DNA of 64,000 nt from Symbiodinium microadriaticum (GCA_001939145.1 LSRX01000056.1:114761-178760); one strand, 5' to 3'; shown: positions 23,030 through 36,530, counted from the first letter of the stretch. The notes: generated by a model from the letters alone, not told the origin. Made by a program: numbers and translations.

Positions 23030-23082
23030 TATGGTTTAGGGGTTAGGGTCTATGGTTTAGGGTTTGGGGTTTAGGGTTTAGG
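23030..23082 (+). repeat. Interstitial telomere-like TTTAGGG tract
   Basis: About seven imperfect copies of TTTAGGG (GGTTTAGGG, GGTTAGGG and GGTTTGGGG variants) lie in tandem. TTTAGGG is the plant-type telomere unit also used by dinoflagellates. At this position it is internal to the scaffold, so it is either a relic of break repair or a dispersed repeat edge. Confidence 0.8.
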
Positions 23083-26000
23083 GTCTTCCACACACAACAT
23101 CCAGGAACCCCGGCGCCCGCCGAAACCGGCATGCTTGGGCTGCGCGTGCAGAAGAAAAACGCGGCCCGCGCGCGCCCAAACAAAGCAGGGTGCTCCCGTG
23201 CCCACGGGGTTCAGGGTCATACTACGTCATCAAGTGAAGGGTAACAGTCTCTTGCTTTTTTTAGTTCTATTTTCTCGACGGACGTTGTAGTTAATNGGGG
23301 GGCCGGGTCGAAGCGAGCGGGGTTGAAGGAAACATCGCGCCCTATAGGCGTAGCAAAGACCGAGGAGTATCCTGAGTTCGGCCTGTCTGTTTTTGGTATC
23401 CCGCATAGCTCTGTTGCATGGAGCCTCTTCCAGGCACCCAGTTACCTTAGCGACTTTCGCCCCCGAAATGCCTCCAGATAGCTTGGGTAGAGTAACATCC
23501 GGAGCAGGCCTTCAAGAACAGCAAGGCCCCGTGACGACCTTGCTGTCGGCGCCCTTGGTGATCAACATCCGCGACGAGAATGGAACCGTCATCGACATAG
23601 GTCCGAAGCCCAAGACCTGAGTGTGTCCTCAAAGCCGCCAGATGTATCCGTGGTCCTCCCTTCGGCCCCCGGTCCCAAAACAAAAGCCACGGGCCCCCTG
23701 TGAGGCCCGCTGGAAACTCCGATGACGGTTCAGCTCGAGGACCGCACAAGCCGGGATGGGGCAGGGCTCCCAAACAGAAAGCCGTAAATCGTGCTGTGTT
23801 TCGAAACCTCAAGCCCTTTTCAACTGCCTATAAACTCCCTAAATAGCCTTATAGATACACCAAACTACACTAACACCCCGAAGACCCCAGAGACTCAATA
23901 AACCCCGTGAGGTCAAGAAGCGCAGGTTGGACCAGGCAAGGTTGGCGCTCCCTCTTTTGCTTTGAGGATTCGTCGGGGAGGTTTTTGGAGTTTCAGGGAA
24001 AGACTAAACCCAAGCAGCCTACGAGCCTCTTGGCAGTGTCTCAGCTTCTTCATTTGGAGTTTCGGGGGGGCGGAGATCTGCAAGGTTGCAAGGAAAGCGA
24101 GGGAAAGGGGGAGGAGGCTTCTGGGCTTGGGGATGAAGATGATTTGGATCGGGAGATCGGGGGGGGGGGGTTGATAGAGCAGCCTTGCGACATCGAACTT
24201 GAGTTCTCGGTCAAGGCAGCATCGCAAGGAGTTTCTGTGCAGGGGATGTCAGTCCAAGTTGCTGCCGTGATTGCAGGCGAGCAAGAGTGCCCGCAGAAAA
24301 TGTGCCTATTGGGATGAGGAGCGAGCAGTTTGGGACACTCACCTCGCGAATTCTGAAATATTTGTCGCTTTCGTGTAGCCGAGTAGCTGGGACCTTTACA
24401 ACATGCTCGGCAGGTGCACTTATGAAATGTGATTCAAGCCACGCGCCATATCTGAGAAGCTAAGGAGACGAATCCGACGGAAATCGAAAGCATCGAAGAC
24501 GACGAGGCTACGCCTGGCCTTGTGCGCTGCAGAACGAGACGGATGGCCATCTTTAGTGTCGTGCTGGAGGAGCTCCGGGGGCCCTTAAACCGCAGAACGC
24601 TTAAGCCCTCAACTTTGCCCCGCCTGCCCTGAACTCCTAGATCCGGATCTTAACTGCAAGGAGTTCGAGAACACCCTGAAGTGCAGCACGCTGGGACAGC
24701 TGCTGACCGCCGACGCGCTTGCGAGCCTTTCCAGGAGCCGCTCTCTTCGAGCTGACCTTCAGGTGACGTGTAGGGTTCGGAGTTGGAGTGGTGTTGCAGA
24801 ACCGGTTTGACTCCGGTTTCCGTCTTGTGCAACGATCGCGAAGCTTCCGCATCTCCCCGATAGCAGCTCGGCCTCGAGAGGCTCGAGGGGCTTAAAAGGC
24901 CTGAAGATCTTCGGCTTTCACCTTGGGCGGATGTTCGAAACGTCCCATTCCATCATCAGCTTTCCGCGTGAAGTAATGCATGAACTATCACAGTGTTGGG
25001 GGTTGTAGAACTCTCGTTGCGACGGAGCCGATGTAGCCGATATACTCCTTGTCTGAAGGACTGACTGGCTGCTGCAGATGCCCACGCTCGTAGTGATGTG
25101 CTTCCTATTCATGCTCCTTGGCTCCTTTTTTGCTTAGGCAAGAGCCATCAACCCTCGAGTATTGGTAATCATATCATCATCTCTGAGGTTTTAGGGTTCC
25201 TACACACCCAAAGGCAACACCTCTTGGTGCGTCGAGCTTGCTCCGACTTCGGTACCTCAAATCATCTTTTTGAGCACTTTGCCAAACCCGCGTTTTTCGA
25301 CTTCTCAAAAGTTGTGAAACAGCAGGGGCACCCCCCCCCCGCCCCCCCCCTCAAACGCGGCTGAGGTCCGGCCTGGTACTCTGCTACGCCAGATGCAAAG
25401 ATAGTCAGGCATGTGTGTCGGGCTTTTGGGGACGGGGAGACTTGTTAACTGGTTCCTCTGCGACCTTTTTTTCTCCTGTGTCCGTCTGCCAGGCGGAAGA
25501 GGAGCTTTCAAGAGAGAAGCGTGAGACGATGCTGGAACAGGCGGGAGCGACACTGCGAGAGAACTCTGCCATCTGAAGCCTCTGACTTGAAACCGCCCCC
25601 GCGTTTTTATACAAAAGTTCTGAAAAGCCTCCGCTCTCTTCGCGCTCTCAAAGACAAGGGGACACGTAGAGACTGCCACGCTCTTTAGTGTGAGAGTTCG
25701 CCGTTTTGGGCGAGAGTGAGTTCAGTTTTGTCAGCGTTCATGGCGTTGGTTTTTGTTTCTGTTTCGGAGCTGCACGGTTGCGGAAGCCGTTTGGGACTTG
25801 CATATCAGACTGCGGCTCCCCTGCCCAGGGGCAAGATGAATCGACCGCTGCGCAGACAGGCTGTGGTCGTCTGGCAGGTCGCTCTTGTGGCCAGGGCTGA
25901 GTTGGGGGGACCTTGGGAGTCTTGGAGGGATCTCAAGTGTTCATAAAGGAGGGCCCTTTCTTAATGAAAAAGAAAGAGCTCTTTCACCAGCGTTTCTTAT

Positions 26001-27733
26001 CCGTTTTCCAACGGTTCTCGGGGGCTGCATCGAAGACGTTCGAAGCATGCCGAACGTGCTTTGGTAGTAGACAGTGCTGCAGTAGGCGTGCCGAGAAGTG
26101 TGCATCGAAGTTCTGCTCCCTGCAGGGAAAGTTCGACAGCTGGCACAGGACTGTGTTGGAACGATGGCAAGTGTCGTCAAGCCCGAGAGATTCATCAACA
26201 AGTGCGTCCGAGAGGTGCTCGCATACAGGACTGCAGGGACTGCTTCATGAGTTCAACATGTCTCGGCGTATTACAGGGTGTGAAAGCTAGGTTGTTGCAC
26301 CCTTGCTTGAACACCGGAGGTGCTTTGTGTGTGAAGACCTGCCCTGCGCATTCCGCTATGTAAAGAGACGACCTCCTGTCGGAGGACCGGCTTGGACTCC
26401 CAGAGCATCAGGCTCATCATCCCAAGAGACCAGATCGAAGACGATGGGGAGGAGGAGCTCGTGATTTGTAGGTTTGTGTTCTTGGCATGTCCTGGAGGGA
26501 GCAATGTCATTGGGGCCCGGGTACTTCCAAGAGATTGTTGGCGCTAGAATGTTATTGAGTCAGCCAGCAGAGTATCCAGTTCCCAGAAGCCCTACTCCAG
26601 ATTGACATGTTCTCTCTAAAGATCGAGTGCTCAGTATCTCAAGTAGCACATCTATCATGTGCTGGGACATCAGTTTGCCCAAACTCTCTTGCAGCACTTG
26701 GCATAGCGGAAACCAACCAGGATTTGCAAAAGAAGTTGTGTCCACTTAGAGGGTTCCTCACCGTTCAGGGTCACGCATTCCTCCAGAAGCTGGTGGCCAA
26801 CACACGATGGCTAGTTTCTCTAGACCCTGAACTTCCCTGAGGAGCCGATGCACATGGTCAGGCAGGGACGAGTGCAAAGCCTCATAATAGCAACCTATAC
26901 ACCCCGTTAGAGGTGGAAGTACCTGGGATCACAAAGCCCCATCCCAAACTCAAGGCTATTAGAGGCTTTAAGAGGTTTTGGAGGGGTTTCGGAATTGATG
27001 CATAAAGTCCAAGCTTCTGATTCCGGGAGTTGTCCAGGTCGCGTGGCCGCCTTTGCACGTGCCCCCGGAGGATTCAGCTCCGTTACAGGCTGCTGCGTGG
27101 GAAGAGGGGGGGGGGGGTGTTGGTAGTGTTTAGGGGATTTGGGCCTTCAGCGCCGAAGTTCCAGAAAGCTGAGGTGAAGTGGTCTGCCATGGCACAACAC
27201 ACCTTCGTTGTTTGGAGACCATGCGGTGACAACATGCTCAATTCCACACCCTTGGACAGGTTGTCCCATCTTCACACGAGAATGTCCCATCGACTTGATC
27301 TTCACCAACTCCTCGACATAAATCGCCGCCGGGCTTAGAACGGAGCCATCTTGATGTGCGGCAGTGTCGATGGCCAGACAGCGTAGCGGCTCGAACGAAA
27401 CTCCTGTACTCGTCCCATTCCTTTTCGGACATGACAGTTCTCTGTTGGAACAAGAATCCATGCAACCAGGCTTTTTATCCTCTCACCGGCCCAGAACCAT
27501 CCCGGTGACTTGTGCTTGGGGCTACAGTGCTTCTCCCCAGGTACCGGAAAAGCAAGCGTGAGAATGATCCTACATGGATCGCCCCTCCGCCGCGTCATCA
27601 TCCTGCTTCCGGGCTACAAGAGAGAAGGGCAAGGCACTGTGGTGATTATCTAGTATTTGCATAAGAACACCCCCCTCCCCCCACAGAAAGAAAGTAAACA
27701 ATATCGGGATTCTGGTTTTTGTTGGGGCTGGGG
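23083..27733. other. Region without a recognised gene
   Basis: One N is at 23,296. Homopolymer tracts are frequent: a G run near 24,165, C runs at 25,331-25,349 and a G run near 27,106. A 75-codon frame ending at 23,620 (…PLVINIRDENGTVIDIG) has a protein-like look but no recognised family. Nothing else is supportable. Confidence 0.5.
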
Positions 27734-28117
27734 TGAAGTACAGAATGTTACACATTCCGGGCATTCTTGATTGCACGTATCACTTGCATGTTTCGTGTCT
27801 GTGTGCTCAAGGTTCTAGCATAGCAGAGTATCTGGACTACAGCCCGTAGCTGTAAAAAGAGACACTTGCGTGCTTGTGTGCCTGTACGCTTTGCGAGGGT
27901 TCACACGCCCAAGTTACATCTCANNNNTGAAGTACAGAATGTTACACATTCCGGGCATTCTTGATTGCACGTATCACTTGCATGTTTCGTGTCTGTGTGC
28001 TCAAGGTTCTAGCATAGCAGACTATCTGGACTACAGCCCGTAGCTGTAAAAAGAGACACTTGCGAGCTTGTGTGCCTGTACGCTTTGCGAGGGTTCACAC
28101 GCCCAAGTTACATCTCA
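27734..28117 (+). repeat. 190-bp near-identical duplication flanking a 4-N gap
   Basis: Positions 27,734-27,923 and 27,928-28,117 are the same 190-bp sequence with two visible differences (GCAGAGTATC versus GCAGACTATC, and GCGTGCTTG versus GCGAGCTTG). The only separator is NNNN at 27,924-27,927. This is what results when two contig ends overlap but are joined without merging, so the second copy is probably an assembly artefact. Confidence 0.9.
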
Positions 28118-31100
28118 TGGGGGGGGGGGGTTGTTGAGCAAATAGTAGTAGAAGCCCGTTGACCGCAAGCCTCAACACTCATTGTCAGGGGCACCCGGCT
28201 TGAGTCTAGAACCTAACGTCTTGGAGTCTTCAACTGCGCTTCTCAACGTGTTTTTTCACAAGTGTTAGACGAAAGTACTCAGGATGGAACCCGCAGTTTC
28301 AAAGTCGTACAGTGGAGCGTTTAGTCTAAAGAAGACGTTATGTTGCTCAGGTTTCCGGCGGTGCACGCCTATTCGGTTCTATTTCGACGCACTGCGGCAA
28401 TAGCTTGTGCATGCTGGGACCTGCTGCTTGAGTTATCTCATGCAGACTTCACGCCTGAGGGCTCTACGCAATCACCCCCGTCGCTGTGCGTGTGTCCGCC
28501 ATCATCCTGAAGCTGCTCAGTGCTGGTGCCTTTGGCAATGAAACGCTTGTCCATCCCCGCCCAGTCTTGCTTCGCAAAGAGCCCGAAACTCCACACGAGG
28601 CTTCACCAATGCGATCTTCTTCACGACCGTCACCCAACAAGCTGTTCAAGGTGCGCACTTGCAAATTGTTTGTCTGCGATACTCTGATAACCAAGGCTCA
28701 GTTGTCATCACGCCTCTTGTAGCGCATATCGGGGGCCTTACGGGTGATGAGTCTCCTGCTAGTCCTTGGAGCTACCCGCCTTTTCGAGATCTTTCATCTT
28801 TGTGATTCCACCACCACCCCTGTGTGTGCGAGCGTTGAAGCCCCTTCTGAAGGCTGCAACACGGACGAGTTGAGCATGGAGCAGGGCCTTGCGCGGAAGT
28901 TTTGGGTGGGCCTGCTTTCCGCAGTTCCTTGGAAACGGAATTTCGGAAAGAGTTGAAGGCCAAACATTTGATCTTTGGCAATGAGTTTTGTCGGAGAAAA
29001 TTTCCCCCGCTTTGACGCAAGGTCTTTGGGGACCTTGTCCTCTTTGTCCTGCTGCTCATCCAGAAGCCGAGCTCCAAGCCCAACGAGGTCCGATCTTCCC
29101 AAGCCACGAAAAAAACGGTTCGAACCCTACACTCTGTCCAGGACCTGAAGTGTTTTGGTGAGATGTGTTTGGAGTGCAAAAATCGAATCCATCCTTCGAC
29201 AGTGAGGTCCACAAATTCTTAGGGCCTTGAAGGGTTTTCACAGCTTGGCCCCCCAACAGGCAGCGAAAGATAAGACGACCCGCTTGCGGCGCAAGCGGAT
29301 GCTTTACTGGGCCTCACGTCGCAGATCTGATGCCTAAGACCAGCTGTAAATCTGAACCCCAACCCCCTAATCCAACCCAAAAACTGAAGCTTAGACCCCG
29401 TTAAAACCTGCGCTGCGCTTCGGTTTCTTGGGCACTCCCTTCCATCGCGGTTGCTCCCAGAGTAAGGCTGCATCATCGTGCTACGGGGCCACCTGTATCT
29501 GCTACATCATGCTGTTCCTGGCCAATGTCCAGCCCAAGGATGCAACGAATTGGTTACCAGGCTGATATCAACATGCCCTTGTCAAAAAATCACCGAGATA
29601 GGAATTCGGCTTACTGAAGAACCGAGGCTTCAAGCGACAGGTAGCAGCCTCGTCAAGGACCCTGTGTGACGTGTGCTGGAGAGGTCGACCGGTAGGGTTT
29701 TTTTGGGGCTTCCGGGTCAGGGGCATCCGAGGGCTCTGGCAAGTTGGGAGTTGAGCAGATTAGCTTCGTTCTGCACTACCCAAAGCAGAGCCCCCAAAAC
29801 TGATTTCATCCAGTTTGAAGTAGTAAGCAGTTTTATGGACACATGAGCCTTTTTGCACTGCAACAGGACGCCGTCCTCATGCCTACCCTGACCGCTCTTG
29901 CACTAGGCCGTGGGGGCGGGGATCTTTCGGAATGGAACGCCGGAATTGCCCAAAACCTTGCCAAAAAGACGCGCTTGTCGGCGACAGGCTCCTTCACATC
30001 GCTGGCACTTTGCTGCAGACCTGAGCTGAAGGAAAGTGCTCCGACTTGGAATCAGTCAGGATCCTCTAGGGGTTGCAGGGCTCAAAACCCATCGGAGGGC
30101 AAAGGTTCATGGGTTCCTGCAAAAGAGACTGGTAGCCCCGCATACGGCGCCAAAGGCATCCAGAGACAATGGCTGCGGGGCGGCGAGACCGAGGCAGGTG
30201 ATCAAGTGCTCCTGCAGTTCCAAGGGTCCAACTGCGAAAAAACCAATATATGTTCTTTGTTGCTACCATTGAAACTCTCTTGGAGTTTGGCGGGATATGC
30301 ATAGTAAGTGCCTCAGGCACTCAGCTCTGGAGGGGCCCTTGCGCTCGAAAAGTAACATGAGCAAGATCAGCTTTTGGATTTGGGGCTACGACGGGGTCAA
30401 GGGTTGCAGCCCCTCCCCCCCCCAAACAAAAACATTGGCAAAAGGTTGGTTCTGAGGTGTGGCTGGGCTCTTGTGTCAGGGTGTGTTCTGGGGCAGGGTC
30501 TGTATCCTTTGTGCCCCCTTCTCTGTTCTCTCACCTTTCCCCCCTGCATCGTTTTCATCATTATCTTCACCTTCTCCGTTCTATCGCTGCTTGCCACCTC
30601 TTTCGTTCCATCCATTTCTTTCATTTCCTTCATCATCAACACCGTGCTCTCATTCATTTTCCTCACCACATTTCGTTTAAGTAGTTGTTCTTCCCCTTTA
30701 ATCATTATCATAAATCTCCCTCTCAACTGTTTTCATAATTCGTAATATCGTGTCTTCTGTTTTCTGGGCTTTCCCACCTCACACGCTTTACCAAAGATTT
30801 ATAATGATTTACTAGTATGTGTATATATATATATATATATGTGTTACTTAGGCTTCATTATGTCTGTATTTGTAAATCTATTTTAAACTTCTTCTCTATA
30901 TTCTTAACTGCTTCTGGCATTGTTGTCTATTCCCATAAAATGTATCTCGCCCACGTCTGCGGTTTTTCTGTGTCTTTCAATGTTTGTGTAGCACCGTGTC
31001 TTGCTATTTTTCCTTGTTTCGCTCGTTTCGTTCTTCATCTTTGTGCTTCATAAAATCACTATACCCTGTAGCACCAAATGAAACCGTACAGAAACAGTCT

Positions 31101-31915
31101 TTGTACCATCAATGACAGCGTCATACTTCTTTTCCGCTTTAGACGATTTTTTAGGTATGACTTCACTCCTCTTATTACATCATATATCTAAATTAGAAAG
31201 AACCAAATAAAACCTAACGGTTATGATATCTGCCGTAGGCTAAAGGGCGGGAAAAGAGGTAGAGCAGCTATGCTACGGTGACAACCTGCTCAGAGGGCTC
31301 CTGTTAAATGCGAGGCTACCCAGTCTGGCAGCTCAGATGCTCACACGTTTATCCGTACGATCAGCCCTCCCTGGGGCTTGATCTCCTGTAAACGCCCACC
31401 CAGCTCCGGTCCCAAAGCCAGAAACCCCAAAGCCATGAACTCTTGCCAGGAGGAAGCCAGGCCTGTGCCCCTTGCGCGAGGCAACGGGAGCGATGGTGGG
31501 TTTCATGGCTCAGGAGGTTCAGGCGAAAATGAAGTATGAAGTTTCCGAAACAACTCTTGAGCCAGTCTGTTCAGGCAGCGAGCTGCCTCGCCCGAGCACG
31601 CAGCAAAAACCCCGTCGAGGCGTGGAGAATTCCAGCTTCGAGGGTTTCTGGACTTGTTCTTGACTTTTCGATTTCCATGTGAGCGGATTTCTACCATGCA
31701 AGTGCCCAGGTGTGCTGGCTGCAATTCCTTGTTTTCAGAAATGGCCTTGTAGACTTTCTTCTGGTAGGCAGATTCGTTTTCAGGATCCAGGTCAGACCAC
31801 TCTTGCACCGAGGCATCATGGACACGGAGTAGAAGGCGCCGTGGCCCGAACCTTAGAAAGCTGGAGTCACTGCCCAAGCGCCCCAAGCCTGGACCTTGTA
31901 CTTTTCCAGCTGGGT
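28118..31915. other. Region without a recognised gene
   Basis: A G run follows directly after the duplicated block. From about 30.5 to 31.2 kb the plus strand becomes pyrimidine-rich and AT-rich with a TA microsatellite at 30,822-30,842. No frame here shows a recognised motif. Confidence 0.5.
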
Positions 31916-31916
31916 C

Positions 31917-31957
31917 CCTAAACCCTAAACCCTAAAAAAAAACCCTAAACCCTATCA
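31917..31957 (-). repeat. Interstitial telomere-like tract (CCCTAAA on plus strand)
   Basis: Four copies of AACCCTAA occur in two pairs separated by an A-rich slip. The orientation is opposite to the tract at 23.03 kb. Confidence 0.75.
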
Positions 31958-34900
31958 TGTGAAGAAAGACCAAGAGATCCCTCCAAGCCTCCCGACTCCC
32001 TCAGGTGGCTCAAGCCGGTAACTGGCTGTGACGTGGATTTTCCGATGCCCGCAACTAATTTTTCGAGAAGGCCGCATCCGGCTGTGACGAACTCTAGTCA
32101 CAGAGCGCGGGTCGCCGCTTCCATGGACCCCCTCCCTCCGTCTAGGAAATGTTCATATATCGCGACCTGTTGCTTAGCATCCTGAGTCGCGTGGCGCATG
32201 TGCCGTCTTGGAGACAATTTTCCCAGTGCACGGAAGGGCGCACTGGCCTTTGCCACGCCAGCTCGTGGCTGACAGCTTGGTCGGCTCACAAGTCCACCAT
32301 CTGCCAGCACTGCTGTAGTTCCCTCTTGTATTGTAGACACCTAATGATTTCTATGACATTCCTGATCAGCTCACCCAGCAACCACAGATAGACAAGAAAT
32401 TCAACATCCAAGATGAAACCAAGGTCAGGCCCGGATATCAAGCAGGCTTGACTGAGAAGGTAACTCAAAGGCAAATAAGAACACCGTATCATGTATGGCT
32501 CATGCGTTTTCCTGTGCACCTTTTTCAGCTTTCTTACCTTCCCGTAAATTTGCATAGCCAGGAACTGCTGTATCTGGGCATGCAAGAGAAAAACTGTAAT
32601 CTTAGGGACGCATGCATGATCCCTACTGAACGCAAGCAGTGATGGCGGAAGGGTCGAGTTGCACGAGCTTCGTTTTGCAAGATCGGGCAGGTTTTTCGCC
32701 TCTCAAAGAGCTTGCCTGTTCGGAGTGCTGCTTGGATTAGGGCTCTTCGAGTTCGTAGCCAGCCTGCTTTGGCCGCTACATGGACAATGTCTAGTAGTCT
32801 GAGGCCTGTCCCTGCACAATGTGACGTTGGCGATCTTCACATGTTCACGGCCCTTTTCCAAGCAGCACTTGGTTTCACGCCGGGTTTTTCCCACTGGGTT
32901 TTACCGGTTTTTTTGCATTGATGCAGACCGATCAAGGACTCAAGGACCAATGTTGAGCTTCGCGGCGCGAAAGAACTTAAGGAGCATGTCGTGACTGCCT
33001 TGCGCTTGCCGCTTGCCTAGCTAAATTGGATGCCTAACGTCAGTGTCACGTCATGCCACGCCCGAGGCCTCCAGCACATCGTTTGAAGGCGGTTTAGGCT
33101 TCAGCGCGTAGATGATGTCTTCCTTCGTTATTCTCCGACTATCCCTCCTGCCAAGGTGCTGGAAGAGTAGCCCTCCAACTTCAGTTTCGACATGTTAGAC
33201 TATGCGAGCAAGTGCACACAATCACAGACGAAATGTCAGATTTACTGCCCATACCGCCACAACTCATGCATGAGCCCATATACATATATACATACATACA
33301 TACATACATACATACATACATACACATACATACTCACACGCGCACACACACACACATATATATATATATATGTATATATACATACACACATATCTGTATA
33401 CATATCTATATACATATGTACATATTTGTATATATACACACATACATATTCATTAATTCATTAATTTATGTATTTATGTATGTTCCACCCATATCGAGGA
33501 TGTATTGGCATGATCTGACGTGATCTGATATGATAGGATACTCGCATGATGTAGGATGTCCTATGATGTGCATGGCCTTCATGCCAGATCGTTGCACTTA
33601 GTCAAAAGCATCTTGCGTGAAAGCTCTGGGCTGTGAACGCCGCTGATCGATGCCTTCATCGCCTGAGACGCCTTGCGATGTCCGAGCTCCAGGGCGAGGC
33701 GCTGTTTTATTGGGTCGTGCATTTTCCTTGAGATCCGCTGTCCCTGGCAAAAGGCCGCTTCAGCCTCTGTGCCAGTGCCAGACCAAAGCCAAGGCACGCT
33801 TGGCAGCTTGTGCAGTGCTGGTGTGAGCTGCGATGTTTTGCGGAGGCGGCTTACCTTGGAGGCCGTCATGACTGCTGTGCTGGCTGCATTGAATTCCGAT
33901 TTAACAGTTTGGGCCCTTCTGCAGGCTGTCTCTGAAGGGCACTTTCAAAGCTTTGAGCGCGGCATGGCTGCACCGATGAGCGCAGTGTACAGCATCGCAG
34001 ACTGCCACTTCAAGGATTGGGGTGATCAGATTGAGCGGCGGCACTTTGACGGAAACTTCCTGGAAGCGCCAAGCTCAGTGGCCATCGCCGCACCGGGAGC
34101 AGAGAGGCGTTTGCATTCAACCTTTTGGCCACTTTTGGCCTTATAGAGACTTAGTGCGGATGGAAAGAGGGGTGAAGGAGTTCTGAGCAAGGAGGAGAGG
34201 AGAGCCGGAAGACTCTTGAACATAGTGCCCCCAGCCAGAAGAGGGACGCGAGAGAGGTTGATCACGTTCTCGCCAGGCTGTGAGTAGTGCTCGACATGCC
34301 GTCGAGCAGCATCGACATCTGCTGACGGAGGCGGATGGCTGAGCGGCTGAGCTGAGGCGACCCCTTTTCCACCCCCCTTGCATTCCGAGGCCTCTCGAAT
34401 CGGAGGAGCTTTGGGGTCGAGCGCGGGAAGGGCCCGAACCCCTTCGTGCTCGGCCCCCCCGGCAGGAGAGTTGGGCTCGGCGGCCGTGAAGCTGGTGGAA
34501 GAGGCTGCTGGTCGAGGCGGACGCTGCTCCCTCGGTTTTTTCTTCCTCGTCTTGCGATCCTTCCAGGCCCAGACAACCTTGACCTTTCGACGGAGTCTTG
34601 CCTGGCGAGCGCCCGAGCGCTGAGCTCCTTTGGCCACTTGTCGTTGCTTGGCGACCACAGGAAGCAACCCCCGCCAGCGAGTTCGCGCAAACACCTCTCG
34701 GTCGCCTCCCTGCACCTGGCATTGCTGATCTCTGGCAGGAGGTGCGGCCCAAAAAGCTAGCACTTCAAGCAGCGCACAAGCCGTGGCACCCCGCGCGACG
34801 CGGACTCGGGATCTAACCCAACCACATCCATTTGCCCATCGATCCATTTGTCCCTCTGTCGATCTACCTGTCTACCTATCTGCAAGTACCGAATCCACCT

Positions 34901-35690
34901 ACTTATCTACCTTTTGCTACATGTGCATATACATGTACAAAGTATTATGATGTACACTCATAAGTCTGCATGTACAATCGAATATACAAAAAGTGCAAGT
35001 TACACGTGCTAAGTACTGCCCCTTGTCCCCACGGCTAAGACAAGAAGACCTACCTTGAAACTGGAATATATGCCCTTGTGTGGCTTCGCAGAAGGCTTCC
35101 GAATTCTGATGTCGCGAGCCATTAAGTCCAGACGGGCTGTTAACCACCTCGAATAATAATACTCCCACAGGACTAGGGCAACTTCCTGCGTCACGGAACC
35201 CATTCATACCTCACGTTACTGAACCCTGCTATTGCGCCGACGATGTCATGTTCGTTGGGCTCTAGAGCTGGCGAAGTTTGCTGGCTTTGCTTTCCGAGAC
35301 TTAGATCACTCGTGGGTGACTTTTTTCAATCAGGATTCTTTGCTTTCGGTCTACTCTTTATCCTAAAGCTCTGACATGCCAATGTTGCCCAGGTCATGTG
35401 CATGTCACGAGGTGTTGCACAGCCTTCCTAAACCCCGACTCTTAAACCCTTCCCCAGACAGAGCTTCCGCAACCTTTGCGGAATCTTGAAGTCGGACAGC
35501 GCTGTCTCGCAGTCACGTGCTTCAACATGGACAGTCTGGGACCTCGAGTTCGAAAGCCACAAGCTCACCAAACCAATTTACAGGAGCACTAGAAATGCGG
35601 CACCTCGTGCGCGTGTGACGTAGATGGTTCGCAGAGCCGCTAGCTATCACATTCCACACACCGGCCGCTGAGAGACGCAGGTCAACCGGC
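31958..35690. other. Region without a recognised gene
   Basis: Holds the compound microsatellite at 33.28 kb. A 273-codon minus-strand frame (34,026-34,847) has a basic segment (VWAWKDRKTRKKKPREQ) and a Pro/Ala-rich part that could be an exon of a low-complexity protein. Two other frames on the same strand are equally open, so I do not call it. Confidence 0.4.
33284..33450. repeat. Compound CATA/CA/TA microsatellite
   Basis: Tetranucleotide CATA repeats pass into CACACA and then TATATA with interspersed CATA. Apparent Tyr/Ile- and Tyr/Val-rich ORFs here are repeat translations. Confidence 0.95.
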
Positions 35691-35709
35691 TTCAGCAGGA
35701 GCAGGGCTT

Positions 35710-36530
35710 CTTTTCTGCCATGGTGAAAATGGCTGAGCTCGGGGGCTGGTTTGAGGATCTACAGCTCCACGAAGAGCTCCGAAAGGGTCGTAGCGGAGCC
35801 CTGAGCTCGCAGGCCCGTATAATTGACCGCAAAGACGCCGGTAAAACCAGAGGACCGTCTTGTTTTTTTTTTTGTTTTTCCCGGCAGGACGAAGCACTGC
35901 GAAAGCTGAGATCGGAGCTGTGCCTCCGCCCGGATTGGGGTCTGGTGTTCGGCGATCGAGTGTCTGTAAAGAAGAAAGCGAGCTTTGGCACTGTCAGCAT
36001 GGACAGCCGATGCGCTGTGCAAGAGGCAGGTCCGTAGCATGGCGAAACCGAAATTCGGTTTCGCCATGCACGTGCTTCGGGCTCTGTGGAAGGTTCTGGA
36101 AGAGCGGCAGCGAGCTGCTGGCAGGCCGCCAGCAGTTGCATCGCTTTGCCAAGCGACACCCCACGAGTTTCTGCAGAGCGAAGGCTGCAGGGTGCGGAGT
36201 TGGGGTCCCAGCTGGGGAGTGGGTCCCTTGTCCTGCGCCAACTCTGCGGTGCAGAGGCGCAGCTTCGAGGCCCTCCAGGAAGCCCACCGGGCTCTCTCAA
36301 GGCACGCGAGTCATCATTCAGGGATCCGCCCGTGGCGACGCCTCACGGGCAGGTTGCGAAGCGCTGCCGAGTCGGAGTTGAGGCAGCTTCGAGCTGCACA
36401 GGCGGGCAGCCTGGAAGCCAACTTAGTAACTAACTCACCTCTCGTGGGGGCGTTTCGATGCTTCACGGCACGCCAGGCCGAGGCAGAAGCACCAGCCAGA
36501 AGCGCTGCCTTAAGCGGTGCAGGGGCCTGA
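35710..36530 (+). CDS. Candidate exons of a coiled-coil protein
   Basis: A frame from 35,720 reads MVKMAELGGWFEDLQLHEELRKG and continues to RIIDRKDAG. It is followed by GGTAAAACC, a T-rich tract and CCCGGCAG before GACGAAGCACTGCG, which reads DEALRKLRSEL. Removing about 48 bases as an intron would therefore join two charged helical segments. Later frames (36,180-36,420) contain more helical, Arg/Gln/Glu-rich pieces such as RSFEALQEAHRALS and ESELRQLRAAQAGSLEAN. This resembles exons of a coiled-coil protein of unknown role. A 33-bp palindrome interrupts the region. No family was recognised, and the exon chain is not resolved. Confidence 0.3.
36037..36069. repeat. Perfect inverted repeat, 16-bp arms with one-base centre
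   Basis: The arm GCATGGCGAAACCGAA is followed by a single A and then its exact reverse complement TTCGGTTTCGCCATGC. Pairing would give an almost loopless hairpin or cruciform. Confidence 0.9.

Noticed and set aside
33192..33523. Tyr/Ile/His-rich ORFs
   Set aside because: Translations of the CATA/CA/TA microsatellite.
34026..34847. 273-codon minus-strand ORF
   Set aside because: Three frames on the same strand are open here and none has a recognised domain.
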